A stretch of DNA of 64,000 nucleotides from assembly GCF_002119805.1 (NCBI RefSeq), contig NZ_CP021059.1:1302001-1366000 (forward strand). The letters run 5' to 3'. A model generated the notes under the pieces. The model was not told the origin of the DNA and searched no databases. It was given only the letters and a program-made list of their open reading frames with translations. Made by a program: the position numbers and the translations under genes. The first letter of the stretch is position 1. Every line of letters starts with the position of its first letter. The DNA comes from Macrococcoides canis. GTDB lineage: Bacteria; Bacillota; Bacilli; Staphylococcales; Staphylococcaceae. Positions 51,321 through 59,839 of the stretch are shown piece after piece.

Positions 51321-52176
51321 CTTCACCGCCTAACATCTGTCTCATGTTTCTTTCGTTACGTTCCTTAAGTCTTGCGATTTCTTCAGGTGAGCGTTTTGTC
51401 GTCTGTACATTAGGTTTAACTTGATTATTATCTTTAGACTTTCGTCTGCGTTCATTAGCATCTATTTCAGCTATTGTTCTAAATCCTTTGTTATACCAGT
51501 TCTTCAATGTTCCATTTACATAACTATAGTTTTTAACACCTGCTTCAATGCCTATATCTAAAGCTTTGCTAACGATAGAGTCTCCTTCATCTCCAAAGTC
51601 ATCTATCCAAGCAAATAATTTCTGCATTGTAATTGGATCGAGATAGCCATATCCACCTTGTTCGAATATATCGAACGACGACGGACGTGATGTTTTTCTC
51701 TCTGTCTTCTCTTTCTCTAAATCTATCTCTTTCTCTATCTCTGTGTAACGGTCAGGTAACTCTTTAGTAACATTGTTACTATTCAATTGTTTCTGTTCCT
51801 TTTCTCTTGCTCTTTTTCTTCTCATCATTGCCGCTTTATCAGTTTCGCTACCAATCATTGAAGCGATGTTAGTTAGTTCGAATTCATCTTGATGCTCTGT
51901 ATCAAATGCGATCAAGCCTTTTTGTTGTAAGAACTGCATTGCAACTTGTACATTTTCTACTGACTCATCAATCTCTAATGCAATTTCTTCTGAAAATTCA
52001 TCTGTTAAACCATCAAAGTAAATTTTTCCGTCATTTTTCAAGCTGAGTAATAATAATTTAAGATAAATGATTGTATAGGTGTCTCCCCCAGCAATCTTTC
52101 TTAGTAGCTTAATTTCTTTCTGATTGAAAAAATCTTCTTTAAGTTTTAACCAAAAATATCTCTTTGTTTTGGCCAT
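51298..52176 (-). CDS. Replisome organiser, DnaD-like
   Basis: 292 aa. YFWLKLKEDFFNQKEIKLLRKIAGGDTYTIIYLKLLLLSLKNDGKIYFDGLTDEFSEEIALEIDE is the phage replisome organiser N-terminal winged helix. A charged linker follows, and ALDIGIEAGVKNYSYVNGTLKNWYNKGFRTIAEID is the DnaD C-terminal motif. It binds the phage origin, possibly within this gene, and recruits the loader encoded next. AAAGGAG site. Confidence 0.92.
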   Translation of the reverse strand: MAKTKRYFWLKLKEDFFNQKEIKLLRKIAGGDTYTIIYLKLLLLSLKNDGKIYFDGLTDEFSEEIALEIDESVENVQVAMQFLQQKGLIAFDTEHQDEFELTNIASMIGSETDKAAMMRRKRAREKEQKQLNSNNVTKELPDRYTEIEKEIDLEKEKTERKTSRPSSFDIFEQGGYGYLDPITMQKLFAWIDDFGDEGDSIVSKALDIGIEAGVKNYSYVNGTLKNWYNKGFRTIAEIDANERRRKSKDNNQVKPNVQTTKRSPEEIARLKERNERNMRQMLGGEDVEIITE

Positions 52177-52189
52177 AACTTACTCCTTT

Positions 52190-52906
52190 CTAAAACACAT
52201 ATACAGGTTTACCTGTAACCTTCTGTATCTCCTTCTTAAATAACTGTTCATCTGAATTTAAATCTGATAAATGTATTAAGTATGTTTCCTCTAATTGCGA
52301 TAGATCGCATGACTCAAGAAAAGTTATTAGATTCTCTAAACTAAAATGACTTTTTTCAATACGTTTTTTAAGGCTTCCGTTCAATCTTCCGTTCATTACA
52401 TTCTTTTCAAGTATTTCCAGGCTGTTGTTACATTCAATCAACAGATGTGTGATGCCTTGGAAGTAATATCTGACATAGTAAGTATCAGTTGCGAATAGTA
52501 GCTTTTCACCGGTTAATTCTGACTGAATCAGATATCCTAATGGACACTCTGTGTCATGCTCTGTTTCAAAAGGTAATATTGTGAATGTCCCTATATTAAA
52601 AATCGATAATGGATGAAGCCCTTTTAGTCTGTGATGGTTATATGCATTGTTCTGAGTTATCAAAGCATCTCTCTCATCGTTTGCTATGAAACAATCAATT
52701 CCTTTTGTGAGTAGCGACTTCAAACCTTTAATATGATCACCATGTCTATGACTGATGATGCATCCAGCAAGAGAACTTAATCTGAAACCACATGCTTTTT
52801 GAATAGTTTTAATCGTCAATCCACATTCTATTAATATTTCAGTAGCTCCATCAGACAACAAATAGCAGTTGCCTGATGTTCCACTACCGATACACTGAAT
52901 GTCCAT
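52190..52906 (-). CDS. MBL-fold metallohydrolase
   Basis: 238 aa. MDIQCIGSGTSGNCYLLSDGATEILIECGLT and the metal motif SHRHGDH (about residues 52-58), with a later FATDTYY, define a metallo-beta-lactamase-fold enzyme of the YycJ/WalJ-like exonuclease type found in recombination modules of staphylococcal phages. Probably a DNase or phosphodiesterase. It starts at the last base of the recT gene. Confidence 0.87.
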   Translation of the reverse strand: MDIQCIGSGTSGNCYLLSDGATEILIECGLTIKTIQKACGFRLSSLAGCIISHRHGDHIKGLKSLLTKGIDCFIANDERDALITQNNAYNHHRLKGLHPLSIFNIGTFTILPFETEHDTECPLGYLIQSELTGEKLLFATDTYYVRYYFQGITHLLIECNNSLEILEKNVMNGRLNGSLKKRIEKSHFSLENLITFLESCDLSQLEETYLIHLSDLNSDEQLFKKEIQKVTGKPVYVF

Positions 52907-53658
52907 TAGAATAAGCTCTCTTCAAAAAATGTGTCTTCAGCTTTTGCAGATGGTTCTTGATTAATAACTACAGGTTCCGGCTCTTGCTTCTGTTTTTGTT
53001 GATTAAAATCAGGCGCTTGTTCAACAGCAGGAATATCGATTAGCGTTTGATTTGCTTTCTGTTTGATTTCTTCTTGAACATTTACTTGTGGTTCTGATGG
53101 AGCCTCTTCTTCTGTATACATTTGATTTAACTTTTCAGGGAACGCTTCTCGTAACGCATTTACAATGGCAGTTTTACGAATCATATTGTTAGGCATCTGT
53201 TTCCAAGTTGACTGACCTTTCGAAAATTCTTGCATTGATATTTTAATGACTACTGGTCTTTCTCTGTCTTTTCGATAGACCTTGGCCCATCCACCTAATA
53301 AAACGTCATTTTTAAGACTAACTGCTCCTTCAAGCTCGACCATTTGGCCGTCACGTTCAACAAGGATACCTGCTTCTAATCCGTTGTACTGTTCGTGTGA
53401 TTCCGCACGTTTCATAAACGCTTCTTTAGAAGTTACAATTTGAGCGGGTGCTCCTTTAAACTTGATTAGATATGCTTCATTCAAGAATGGATTTAATTTT
53501 TGATACTTGCATAGATTCAAGAACATAACTAACTCTTGATCACTTACGTCTGCTCCCCCTCTTACCAGATACTGCTTAACCATCTCGCCGCTTAGTTTTA
53601 CCGCTTCACCGTTTACTTCGTACTCTACAGGTTTAGTTAATAATGCATTGTTTGTCAT
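52906..53658 (-). CDS. Single-strand annealing recombinase, Bet/RecT family
   Basis: 250 aa. Core AEQELVMFLNLCKYQKLNPFLNEAYLIKF with TSKEAFMKRAESHEQYNGLEAGI, WAKVYRKDRERPVVI, and WKQMPNNMIRKTAIVNALREAFP is the Bet/RecT fold. The C-terminal tail is Gln/Glu-rich. It anneals complementary strands in phage recombination, next to an SbcC-like ATPase and ssb. Confidence 0.92.
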   Translation of the reverse strand: MTNNALLTKPVEYEVNGEAVKLSGEMVKQYLVRGGADVSDQELVMFLNLCKYQKLNPFLNEAYLIKFKGAPAQIVTSKEAFMKRAESHEQYNGLEAGILVERDGQMVELEGAVSLKNDVLLGGWAKVYRKDRERPVVIKISMQEFSKGQSTWKQMPNNMIRKTAIVNALREAFPEKLNQMYTEEEAPSEPQVNVQEEIKQKANQTLIDIPAVEQAPDFNQQKQKQEPEPVVINQEPSAKAEDTFFEESLF

Positions 53659-53659
53659 T

Positions 53660-55636
53660 TTATTTTTCCTCCACTCTTAATGTTTTGTCTTTTTCACTTA
53701 CATGTAGTTTTACTTGTTGAGATTCTGTTGCTAAAATGTCTGTTACCGATTCTGCATTGTCGATCATGATAGGTGCGTAGAAATCATAATGTTTAGACAA
53801 AGTGTTGATGATATCTAATCCTACGTTTATTCTATGAGCAGTATTTAGTCCGGCATCAAAAGGAACTCCTTTATATGTCGCTTCGCACACGTCATTTACT
53901 CCACCATTAATCTGAATATCGAACAGCTTGAATTCAGTTATTTCAAACATGTTATTGATAGTTGACTCCATAAGATTTACTTTAGCCTTAGTGAATTCTT
54001 CTGTTAGATATACAGCATGTTCTAATTCTTCAAATTCCTTTGCTAATTGCGTTTGTGTTGCTTCTAACTCCTTAATTCTTGCAGTAGCTTTAATATTGAC
54101 TTCAATGTCATTAAGGTTTGTATCGATAGTTTTTAGCTCTGTTAAAAGTGGCGATAACTTCTCAGTTTCAATATTCGTCACTCTTTCCATATTGCTATTC
54201 ATTAGTGTATTTCGTTCTGTTCTTTTAGATTCTAATTCATTCCTGAGATTCTTATATGCTTTTGATACCTGTACATCAGATATCTCTGCTTTCGCTTTTT
54301 CAACTTCTGTGTAAAGTTCGGTAAGTTTACTACTTTCTTCTTCCAGGTTCTCGGTAGCCTTTTTTTCTCGTTCTTCCAACTCGTTTTCTTGCTCTTTAAT
54401 GCCGAACGCTTTATCTTTTGTTTTTTGAATATCTTCTTTAATCTGTTCAAGTAAAGTAGATTTATTGAGGTTAAATTGTTCTTGCATCTTTTTGATTGCT
54501 TCTTGTTGCATATGTTCTGGCATATCTTGTCCGCAACACTCACAAATTGTCTGAACCTTAAATTCTTTAGTGTGGTTTGATTCTTTTTTGTACTTTTCGA
54601 TTAAATCTTTATAGTCTTTTTCCAGAATTGTTTTATCATTTTCTAGACGCTCTTTAGCATTCTTAATTTTAGATAATTCGGACTTCAAATCATTACAGAT
54701 TCTCTCTTGCTTATTTAATTCATATTCTTTATCTGATAAAGCGCGTTTAGAGTCTTTGTCGTGATTATCTACCAGGAACTTTAAATCTGTTTCAAGTTGA
54801 GTAATCTCTCCATTGATTTTAATAACATCATTACCAGATTTAATCTCGGATATCTCACTTCTAACCTCTTCGATTTTCTTTTCTGTATCAGTCTTGTCTT
54901 TTAGCAATGTATCTTTATCTAACTTTGCTATATCCGGCATATTATGATTAATTTCATCGATTCGATGCGGTATAGCTGTCAACTTTTCATTGATTGCTTT
55001 CTTGTCTCGACTGATTCTCAACTTAAATTCATCTAATGAGTTATCTCCCATTAATTCTTTAAGTTTCGATAAGTTATTATTTGAGTTAATGACATCCTCA
55101 TCTGTAACTTCTTCAACCAGGCTCATTAATATATCCTTACGTTCAGCAGGTTTTAAACTGTTAAAAGCAAGTGGATTTGTAACAAGCTTGAAAATATTCT
55201 CGTCTGCCACAATTGTTTTAATATATTCGTTAAACTCCTTAAGCTTCTTGGGTGTCAGTGTTTGTTCACTAGACCCTAATTCATAGAGTGTTTCGTGTCC
55301 TGAAAAAGTTGCAGTTGGTTGTCCTCTTTTCTGAGTCCACTTTTCTCTGTAAACCTTCTTAATATGATGCTCTTTACCATCAATCTCTAACACTCCGTAC
55401 ACAGAATGATTTAAGTTATGGATCTCGTTCCCTCTACTATCAAGTGTTTTAATTGCAAACTTTGTATCACCTTTCGAGTTTTTATTAAAAAGTAACCAAA
55501 AAAATGCATCTGCGATAGTTGTCTTACCAGTCTCATTATCACCAAAGACCGATACATCTTTGCCATCAGTAATCAACTCAAAATATTTAGTACCTTTGAA
55601 ATTCTCTAATACTAGCTTGATTAATTTAATATCCAT
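53660..55636 (-). CDS. SbcC/Rad50-like AAA ATPase
   Basis: 658 aa. KLVLENFKGTKYFEL and Walker A FGDNETGKTT (about 32-41) form the N-terminal half. Long coiled coils (about 200-560) are split by a zinc-hook-like CECCGQDM. The C-terminal half has the signature and INTLSKHYDFYAPIMIDNAESV Walker B region. It probably works with the Bet protein in end processing; no SbcD-like nuclease is visible unless the MBL-fold protein fills that role. Confidence 0.88.
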   Translation of the reverse strand: MDIKLIKLVLENFKGTKYFELITDGKDVSVFGDNETGKTTIADAFFWLLFNKNSKGDTKFAIKTLDSRGNEIHNLNHSVYGVLEIDGKEHHIKKVYREKWTQKRGQPTATFSGHETLYELGSSEQTLTPKKLKEFNEYIKTIVADENIFKLVTNPLAFNSLKPAERKDILMSLVEEVTDEDVINSNNNLSKLKELMGDNSLDEFKLRISRDKKAINEKLTAIPHRIDEINHNMPDIAKLDKDTLLKDKTDTEKKIEEVRSEISEIKSGNDVIKINGEITQLETDLKFLVDNHDKDSKRALSDKEYELNKQERICNDLKSELSKIKNAKERLENDKTILEKDYKDLIEKYKKESNHTKEFKVQTICECCGQDMPEHMQQEAIKKMQEQFNLNKSTLLEQIKEDIQKTKDKAFGIKEQENELEEREKKATENLEEESSKLTELYTEVEKAKAEISDVQVSKAYKNLRNELESKRTERNTLMNSNMERVTNIETEKLSPLLTELKTIDTNLNDIEVNIKATARIKELEATQTQLAKEFEELEHAVYLTEEFTKAKVNLMESTINNMFEITEFKLFDIQINGGVNDVCEATYKGVPFDAGLNTAHRINVGLDIINTLSKHYDFYAPIMIDNAESVTDILATESQQVKLHVSEKDKTLRVEEK

Positions 55637-55818
55637 TATTTACTCCCCTTTACTTCTATAACTTCTGTAAAATAAGCAACTCCACAATCGCTTTCTAATT
55701 CCCATTCGATATCGCAATGCGGTCCGTATTCATCTATCAACTTATAGTATTCATCAAGCGTGAAGAATGGCCTTCCAACTTTGATGAACTTTATCTGTCT
55801 GCAGTATGGTAACTTCAT
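55636..55818 (-). CDS. Small hypothetical phage protein
   Basis: 60 aa (MKLPYCRQIKFIKVGRPFFTLDEYYKLIDEYGPHCDIEWELESDCGVAYFTEVIEVKG). It has no recognised motif and overlaps neighbours by 1-4 nt on both sides. Confidence 0.7.
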   Translation of the reverse strand: MKLPYCRQIKFIKVGRPFFTLDEYYKLIDEYGPHCDIEWELESDCGVAYFTEVIEVKGSK

Positions 55819-56582
55819 GCAGTTTCCTCATTTTCGAATTCGATTACAGGAATGATGTCTCTACGCTTCAAGAACTCATAAAGGAATAATCGTCCTTTCT
55901 GCGTCCACTTCGTATGCATTCTTACAGATACACTTCCATCTTTATGGGTGATTTCTGTCGTTTCTGAATGCGTGTAACCTTTCGCGTGATGATTTGAATA
56001 AAGCAGCCATTGACCCGACTGTTTATACTGAATTTTGAAACGTTGCAGCAACTTATTCATTTCTTGTGCTGACATGCCATAGTCTTTTGCGATCTGGCCA
56101 ATAGTAACCAAACTCTTACTCTTAAGAATCGTGTCTACATAGTTTGCTTTCGGTTTTAATTCACCAATCTGTTGTTTCTGCATCGTGTTCTCTAGCTGTA
56201 GTTTCTCGTTCTCTTCTACTTGTTCAACTAACTGCAGCAATGCTTCTTTGTAAGATCCAGGCAATCTACTTTGTAATGTCTTCTCCATCTCGTTGAATCT
56301 ATTGATATATGCCATTTTGAAGTCATTGTGACCCTGTATGTTGAACATGTATAAGGTGAATCCGTCTTTTGTTAGTAGGTATTCTTTATAACTTCTTCTT
56401 TGGCCAGAAACTTGATAAGTGCTCTCAATAATCAGAGAGCGGAAATCTCCGTTTTCTAAAATTACATTTTCTAATCCTTCAATGACGTCTGAATGCCTTC
56501 TACCTAACTCTTCGGCAACTGTCCTACTGCTTACGACTGGGCCTAGTTCTGAATTATTCTCGATCTTGATTAATGTGTTCAT
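55815..56582 (-). CDS. Antirepressor (Rha N terminus, KilA-C/ANT C terminus)
   Basis: 255 aa. VVSSRTVAEELGRRHSDVIEGLENVI...SYKEYLLTKDGFTLYMFNIQGHNDFKMAYINRFNEME is the Rha regulatory domain (about 15-100). A coiled-coil linker leads to KAMYVDTILKSKSLVTIGQIAKDYGMSAQEMNKLLQRFKIQYKQSGQWLLY, the KilA-C/phage antirepressor domain. It should oppose the CI-like repressor. AAAGGAG site. Confidence 0.9.
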   Translation of the reverse strand: MNTLIKIENNSELGPVVSSRTVAEELGRRHSDVIEGLENVILENGDFRSLIIESTYQVSGQRRSYKEYLLTKDGFTLYMFNIQGHNDFKMAYINRFNEMEKTLQSRLPGSYKEALLQLVEQVEENEKLQLENTMQKQQIGELKPKANYVDTILKSKSLVTIGQIAKDYGMSAQEMNKLLQRFKIQYKQSGQWLLYSNHHAKGYTHSETTEITHKDGSVSVRMHTKWTQKGRLFLYEFLKRRDIIPVIEFENEETA

Positions 56583-56652
56583 TTTCTTTCTCCTTTCTGA
56601 TTGGTTTCTTAATAAACGCGCCTGGAATGCTTGAATATCCTATGCCAACCAT
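56554..56652 (-). CDS. 32-aa ORF before the antirepressor
   Basis: MVGIGYSSIPGAFIKKPIRKEKENEHINQDRE from ATG 56652 to a stop at 56554, overlapping the antirepressor start. GGTGAG lies only 4 nt from the ATG, so translation is uncertain; it could act as a leader peptide. Confidence 0.35.
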   Translation of the reverse strand: MVGIGYSSIPGAFIKKPIRKEKENEHINQDRE

Positions 56653-56667
56653 CTATCTCACCTCATT

Positions 56668-56907
56668 TCAAAATTTATTTCCGCACAATTGGCAGTAAAC
56701 GTGATGCTTAGGATGTAACGTATGACATTTTTTACATGTCTTCATATCGACAACAACTTCTTTTTTATCAATAACGATCTTTTTCGCTTTATCTTCATAA
56801 AGTTTATTTATTCTTTCTGAAATAATGTCCCATGTACTTTTTGGCATTCCATCTACAATGCTTAACAACAATTTATATGCAAGTTCAATCCTGTATTGTT
56901 TCTCCAT
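56668..56907 (-). CDS. Zinc-ribbon phage protein
   Basis: 79 aa. The C terminus CKKCHTLHPKHHVYCQLCGNKF contains two CxxC pairs for zinc. The N-terminal helix is ELAYKLLLSIVDGMPKSTWDIISERINKLYED. Early gene of unknown function; GGAGG site, overlapping nothing but directly adjacent to the next gene. Confidence 0.75.
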   Translation of the reverse strand: MEKQYRIELAYKLLLSIVDGMPKSTWDIISERINKLYEDKAKKIVIDKKEVVVDMKTCKKCHTLHPKHHVYCQLCGNKF

Positions 56908-57099
56908 CTAACTCACCTCCTTTAAATCTTTATAAGTTGCAATTAATAGGAACATCGAAAGCTGAATAAGAATCGTTAATCCTATACGTGAGCCAGGTTG
57001 CATCTGAAAACCTAATGCTAAGAATAGGACCACAAGACAAGCGATAAATGTACTAAGTAGATATAGTGATGCATAAGATAGCTTCGCTAAATACTTCAT
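56908..57099 (-). CDS. Two-helix membrane protein
   Basis: 63 aa with hydrophobic segments YASLYLLSTFIACLVVLFLALGF and IGLTILIQLSMFLLIATY. Early left-operon membrane protein; possible role in exclusion or host control, but no motif supports a specific one. GGAGG site. Confidence 0.68.
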   Translation of the reverse strand: MKYLAKLSYASLYLLSTFIACLVVLFLALGFQMQPGSRIGLTILIQLSMFLLIATYKDLKEVS

Positions 57100-57100
57100 G

Positions 57101-57346
57101 TCACTTCCTCCTTCCGTTTATCCACTCGATTAAGTTAGCTGTACTGTATCGTGATGAAATTCCTTCGATATGCACAAACTGAAAATCATCTCGTTTTCTT
57201 ATTTCGTTGAATAATGCAGCGCTGCACCCGATAAGGTCCATCGCTTCTTCTCTTGAGACTGTTGGATGATATTTCTTTGTTAACTTCTCTTCAAGTTGTT
57301 CTGCAATTACATCCGTTAAGTTGTTAATTACATCTGGTGCAAACAT
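57101..57346 (-). CDS. DUF771/excisionase-like helix-turn-helix protein
   Basis: 81 aa. PTVSREEAMDLIGCSAALFNEIRKRDDFQFVHIEGISSRYSTANLIEWINGRRK is a winged-helix pattern of the DUF771/excisionase type found near cro in staphylococcal phages. A role in excision or early regulation is likely. AAAGGAG site. Confidence 0.8.
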   Translation of the reverse strand: MFAPDVINNLTDVIAEQLEEKLTKKYHPTVSREEAMDLIGCSAALFNEIRKRDDFQFVHIEGISSRYSTANLIEWINGRRK

Positions 57347-57359
57347 CGAATCACTCCTT

Positions 57360-57863
57360 TCATATCCTTCGTTCCATCTTTAATCTTTGGTTTCTAGATT
57401 GTGCTAATTCTTGAGGATTAAAGTTGTAATCAAGAATGATTTTGTTGATCAGTGATTGTGCTTCAAATACTACATCGTAAGTTTCAGCTGCTATCCTTCT
57501 CACATTCTCAATTTCATCTTTTGTACAGTAATCAGGTCGCTTATCAATTCTGATGTGATTCAGTACTTCAACTACTTCCTCTATTTCATTTAGAAGTCTT
57601 TCTTTTATGCATATACGATGGTCATCAAATATCTGCTCGTTAGCAGCTGGCACTGTATAACCATTAGAAATTTCAAAGTTGATATCGGTTAAAAATATCG
57701 GATCATCACATCTTTCAAATCCTGTCATGATGATGTCAGCTGATAAGTTTCTGCGGCCCTTCTCTACATTGCATATGTTCGGCTTAGTCGTTAATAGCAT
57801 TTCAGCTACTTGCAATTGTGTTCTACGAGTTCTTTGTCTATGTCTTTGTAAACTTGTATTCAT
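57360..57863 (-). CDS. XRE-like regulatory protein
   Basis: 167 aa. SLQRHRQRTRRTQLQVAEMLLTTKPNICNVEKGRRNLSADIIMTGFERCDD is a helix-turn-helix of the XRE type. The rest is helical (LLNEIEEVVEVLNHIRIDKRPDYCTKDEIENVRRIAAETYDVVFEAQSLIN). It is the first gene after cro and the hairpin cluster. AAGGAG site. Regulatory role inferred. Confidence 0.78.
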   Translation of the reverse strand: MNTSLQRHRQRTRRTQLQVAEMLLTTKPNICNVEKGRRNLSADIIMTGFERCDDPIFLTDINFEISNGYTVPAANEQIFDDHRICIKERLLNEIEEVVEVLNHIRIDKRPDYCTKDEIENVRRIAAETYDVVFEAQSLINKIILDYNFNPQELAQSRNQRLKMERRI

Positions 57864-57928
57864 GATTGTTTTCTCCTTGAATATTTTTAGGTCTTTAATA
57901 TTTACATGCTTATGGTCTATACTTTAGT

Positions 57929-58009
57929 TACGGTGTTGGTCGCACCGTACAATTACATTTGGTCGTGTAATTGATGGTTTATGCCAGGCGAGTTTGGTCG
58001 CTTGCCTGG
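57929..58009 (-). repeat. Three tandem hairpins with a conserved TTTGGTCG-type loop
   Basis: Hairpin 1: TACGGTG/CACCGTA with loop TTGGTCG (57929-57949). Hairpin 2: CAATTACA/TGTAATTG with loop TTTGGTCG (57950-57973). Hairpin 3: CCAGGCGAG/CTTGCCTGG (one G-T pair in RNA) with loop TTTGGTCG (57984-58009). The stems differ fully in sequence while the loops agree, so both pairing and loop sequence appear to matter. Hairpin 3 lies in the cro 3' end, 1 and 2 in the gap before the next gene. Confidence 0.85.
57959..57982 (-). repeat. Dispersed 24-bp repeat, copy A
   Basis: Starts TTGGTCGTGTAAT and ends TGATGGTTTAT on the plus strand; three mismatches to each of the copies at 40495 and 48012. It includes the loop and right arm of hairpin 2 and the cro stop codon. 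Confidence 0.8.
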
Positions 58010-58230
58010 TTATCTTTTTCATTCAAATCGTACATTTCGCGTACTTTATCATCAAAAAAAATAGTCCAATTAACATTGAAGTATTTAGCTAATGCTATAG
58101 CAGCTGGAATAGTAATATTTCTGTGACCTATTTCATAGCTTGAAATAGTTGTGGTTGCTAGACCTACAGCATCTGCTAACTGTTCTTGAGTGATATTGTG
58201 TTTTTTACGCAATGATTTTAATGTGTTCAT
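57979..58230 (-). CDS. Cro-like repressor
   Basis: 83 aa. LKSLRKKHNITQEQLADAVGLATTTISSYEIGHRNITIPAAIALAKYFNVNWTIFF is a complete XRE helix-turn-helix. It is the first gene leftward of the switch, divergent from the CI-like gene, the Cro position. It should favour lytic growth. AGGTGAG site; its stop lies among the hairpins described above. Confidence 0.88.
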   Translation of the reverse strand: MNTLKSLRKKHNITQEQLADAVGLATTTISSYEIGHRNITIPAAIALAKYFNVNWTIFFDDKVREMYDLNEKDNQASDQTRLA

Positions 58231-58248
58231 CTTCTCACCTCCAAGTAA

Positions 58249-58361
58249 TACGTATTGCGTACTTATATACTATTACTAAGTGCGTACTTTGTCAATAATA
58301 AATACTCATTTTGTACTACTTTAAGTTTTTTTATAGTCAATGTACGCATATTGCGTATAAT
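58249..58361. promoter_or_regulatory. Genetic switch: divergent promoters and operators
   Basis: Leftward promoter: TTGACA (58290-58295) and TAGTAT (58267-58272) with a 17-nt spacer. Rightward promoter: weak -35 TAGTCA (58334-58339) and consensus TATAAT (58356-58361), 16-nt spacer. Operator-like palindromes: TACGCATATTGCGTA (58343-58357), TACGTATTGCGTA (58249-58261), and a half-site AAGTGCGTACTT (58278-58289). The shared TGCGTA half-site is the likely target of both Cro and CI. Confidence 0.8.
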
Positions 58362-58383
58362 TGAAGTATAGGTGGTGTTATTA

Positions 58384-58725
58384 ATGTTTGCTCAAAATAT
58401 CAAAAAATTAAGAAAGCAGTATGGTTATACTCAAACACAAATGGCTGAAAAGCTCGGTGTAGCAAAAACAACATACGCTTCTTATGAGCAAGATAGAAGA
58501 ACTCCGGATACTAATATTCAGAATAAAATTGCAGATTTATTCGAAACTTCTTTAGATGCATTACATGGTAGAGAAAAGTTAAATGAAGTAGAAGTTGAAT
58601 CTCTATTCTTTAACCACATCGAAGGTTTAAATGAACTTCCAAAAGAAGAGCAAGATAGAATTATTCAGAATCTGTTAGAACAAGGAGCCTTCCTGGTAGA
58701 ACGGTCCAAAAGAAATAACATTTAA
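58384..58725 (+). CDS. CI/ImmR-like repressor without a protease domain
   Basis: 113 aa. FAQNIKKLRKQYGYTQTQMAEKLGVAKTTYASYEQDRRTPDTNIQNKIADLFETSLDALHG is the helix-turn-helix. The C-terminal part is a short helical region, with no S24 autoprotease. Such short repressors (ImmR, phi105) are inactivated by an ImmA protease, present here at 60746. AGGTGG favours ATG 58384. Confidence 0.88.
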   Translation: MFAQNIKKLRKQYGYTQTQMAEKLGVAKTTYASYEQDRRTPDTNIQNKIADLFETSLDALHGREKLNEVEVESLFFNHIEGLNELPKEEQDRIIQNLLEQGAFLVERSKRNNI

Positions 58726-58744
58726 ATGTTAGGGGGATGGGTAA

Positions 58745-59819
58745 ATGAAAAAAATATTAACAAGCGGTATTGCCATCAGCTTACTTTTAGCAGGGTGTGG
58801 ATCTGAAAGTAAACAAGAGGATAAAACAACAAGTAAACCTAAAGACGAAAAATACATAAGTGATGAGAAAGTTAAAAAAGAGTTTCAAAAAAACAATCGA
58901 CGCATATTCTAAAGAGCTAATGAATATTCAACAATCATCAGAATCAGGTAATGCTCAAGGAATTATAGCAACCTTTGAGGAGAGCGGTAATAAAGTAGAG
59001 TCTGCAGCTCAAGATTTCAAAAAGTTTTTGGATAATAACAAAGAGCCTGTTAAATACGAAAAACCATCTGAAAGCATGGTTAAATTTGGTGAAGTATTAG
59101 GTAAATTTATAGGCTCCACTTCTGAAGTCATAAAAAAAGTAAATGATGGTAAGATGTCCGAAGAAGAAGGAGATAAAAAATTCGAAGAACTAAATAATGA
59201 CATGGAAACTCGACTTAAAGATATCGATGATGTTGAATTAAAAGAGTTTATGGATAAAGAAGGAATAAAATATGACTCTCTAGAATTATTAGCAGAAGAT
59301 GATAATTCTGTGGATGAAAATCCTAATGGAAATGAAGAAGATACTTTCTCGTTGAATCCATTAGATGACTTTAAATCAAAGAAAAAAATTGATGTAAATA
59401 AAGTGATCAAGGCTGGTCCTGCTGAATTAACGATTAATAATCTGGAATTAGGAGAAATAAAGGTTACACAGGATAATGAGTATAATTTTAGCAGCACTAA
59501 AGCTGGTGAAAATGCACAAATCGTTATACTTGATGTCACATTAAAGAACACTGGAAGTGAACCAGCAGACTATTATGCAGATCAAGCAGAACTTATGACA
59601 AGTTCAGGAGAACAAGTAGAACCAAACTTTTTAACCGGTTCAGATTTAGTAGTTGAAATGAAAGGTCCGGTTAAATCTACTGGCAAGATAGTATATGAAT
59701 TAAAAGAAACTAAAGTTGATGACCTTACTTCTGTTTCATATATAGCTAAGCCGTATTTTGATGATGAAGCTGGAGAAACGCTATCAGAAGAACAAATCAT
59801 AGAATTACCTATCAAATAA
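58745..59819 (+). pseudogene. Lipoprotein gene frameshifted in an A7 run
   Basis: From ATG 58745 the sequence encodes a lipoprotein signal (MKKILTSGIAISLLLAGCGS, lipobox LAGC, Cys18) and continues to KKEFQKNN, then stops at 58912. In the +1 frame the protein continues from 58888 (KTIDAYSKELMNIQQ...) for about 310 residues to 59819. Removing one A from the run at 58887-58893 restores one 357-residue reading frame. The C-terminal half looks like a DUF4352-type Ig-like domain (ITVTQDNEYNFSSTKAGENAQIVILDVTLKNTG). GGGGG precedes the start. Confidence 0.8.
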
Positions 59820-59839
59820 AACTTATATACCAGGAGAGA

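Noticed and set aside
59009-59551. 180-codon minus-strand ORF in the lipoprotein gene
   Set aside because: Serine/leucine-rich mirror of an acidic, lysine-rich coding frame, without a ribosome site or context.
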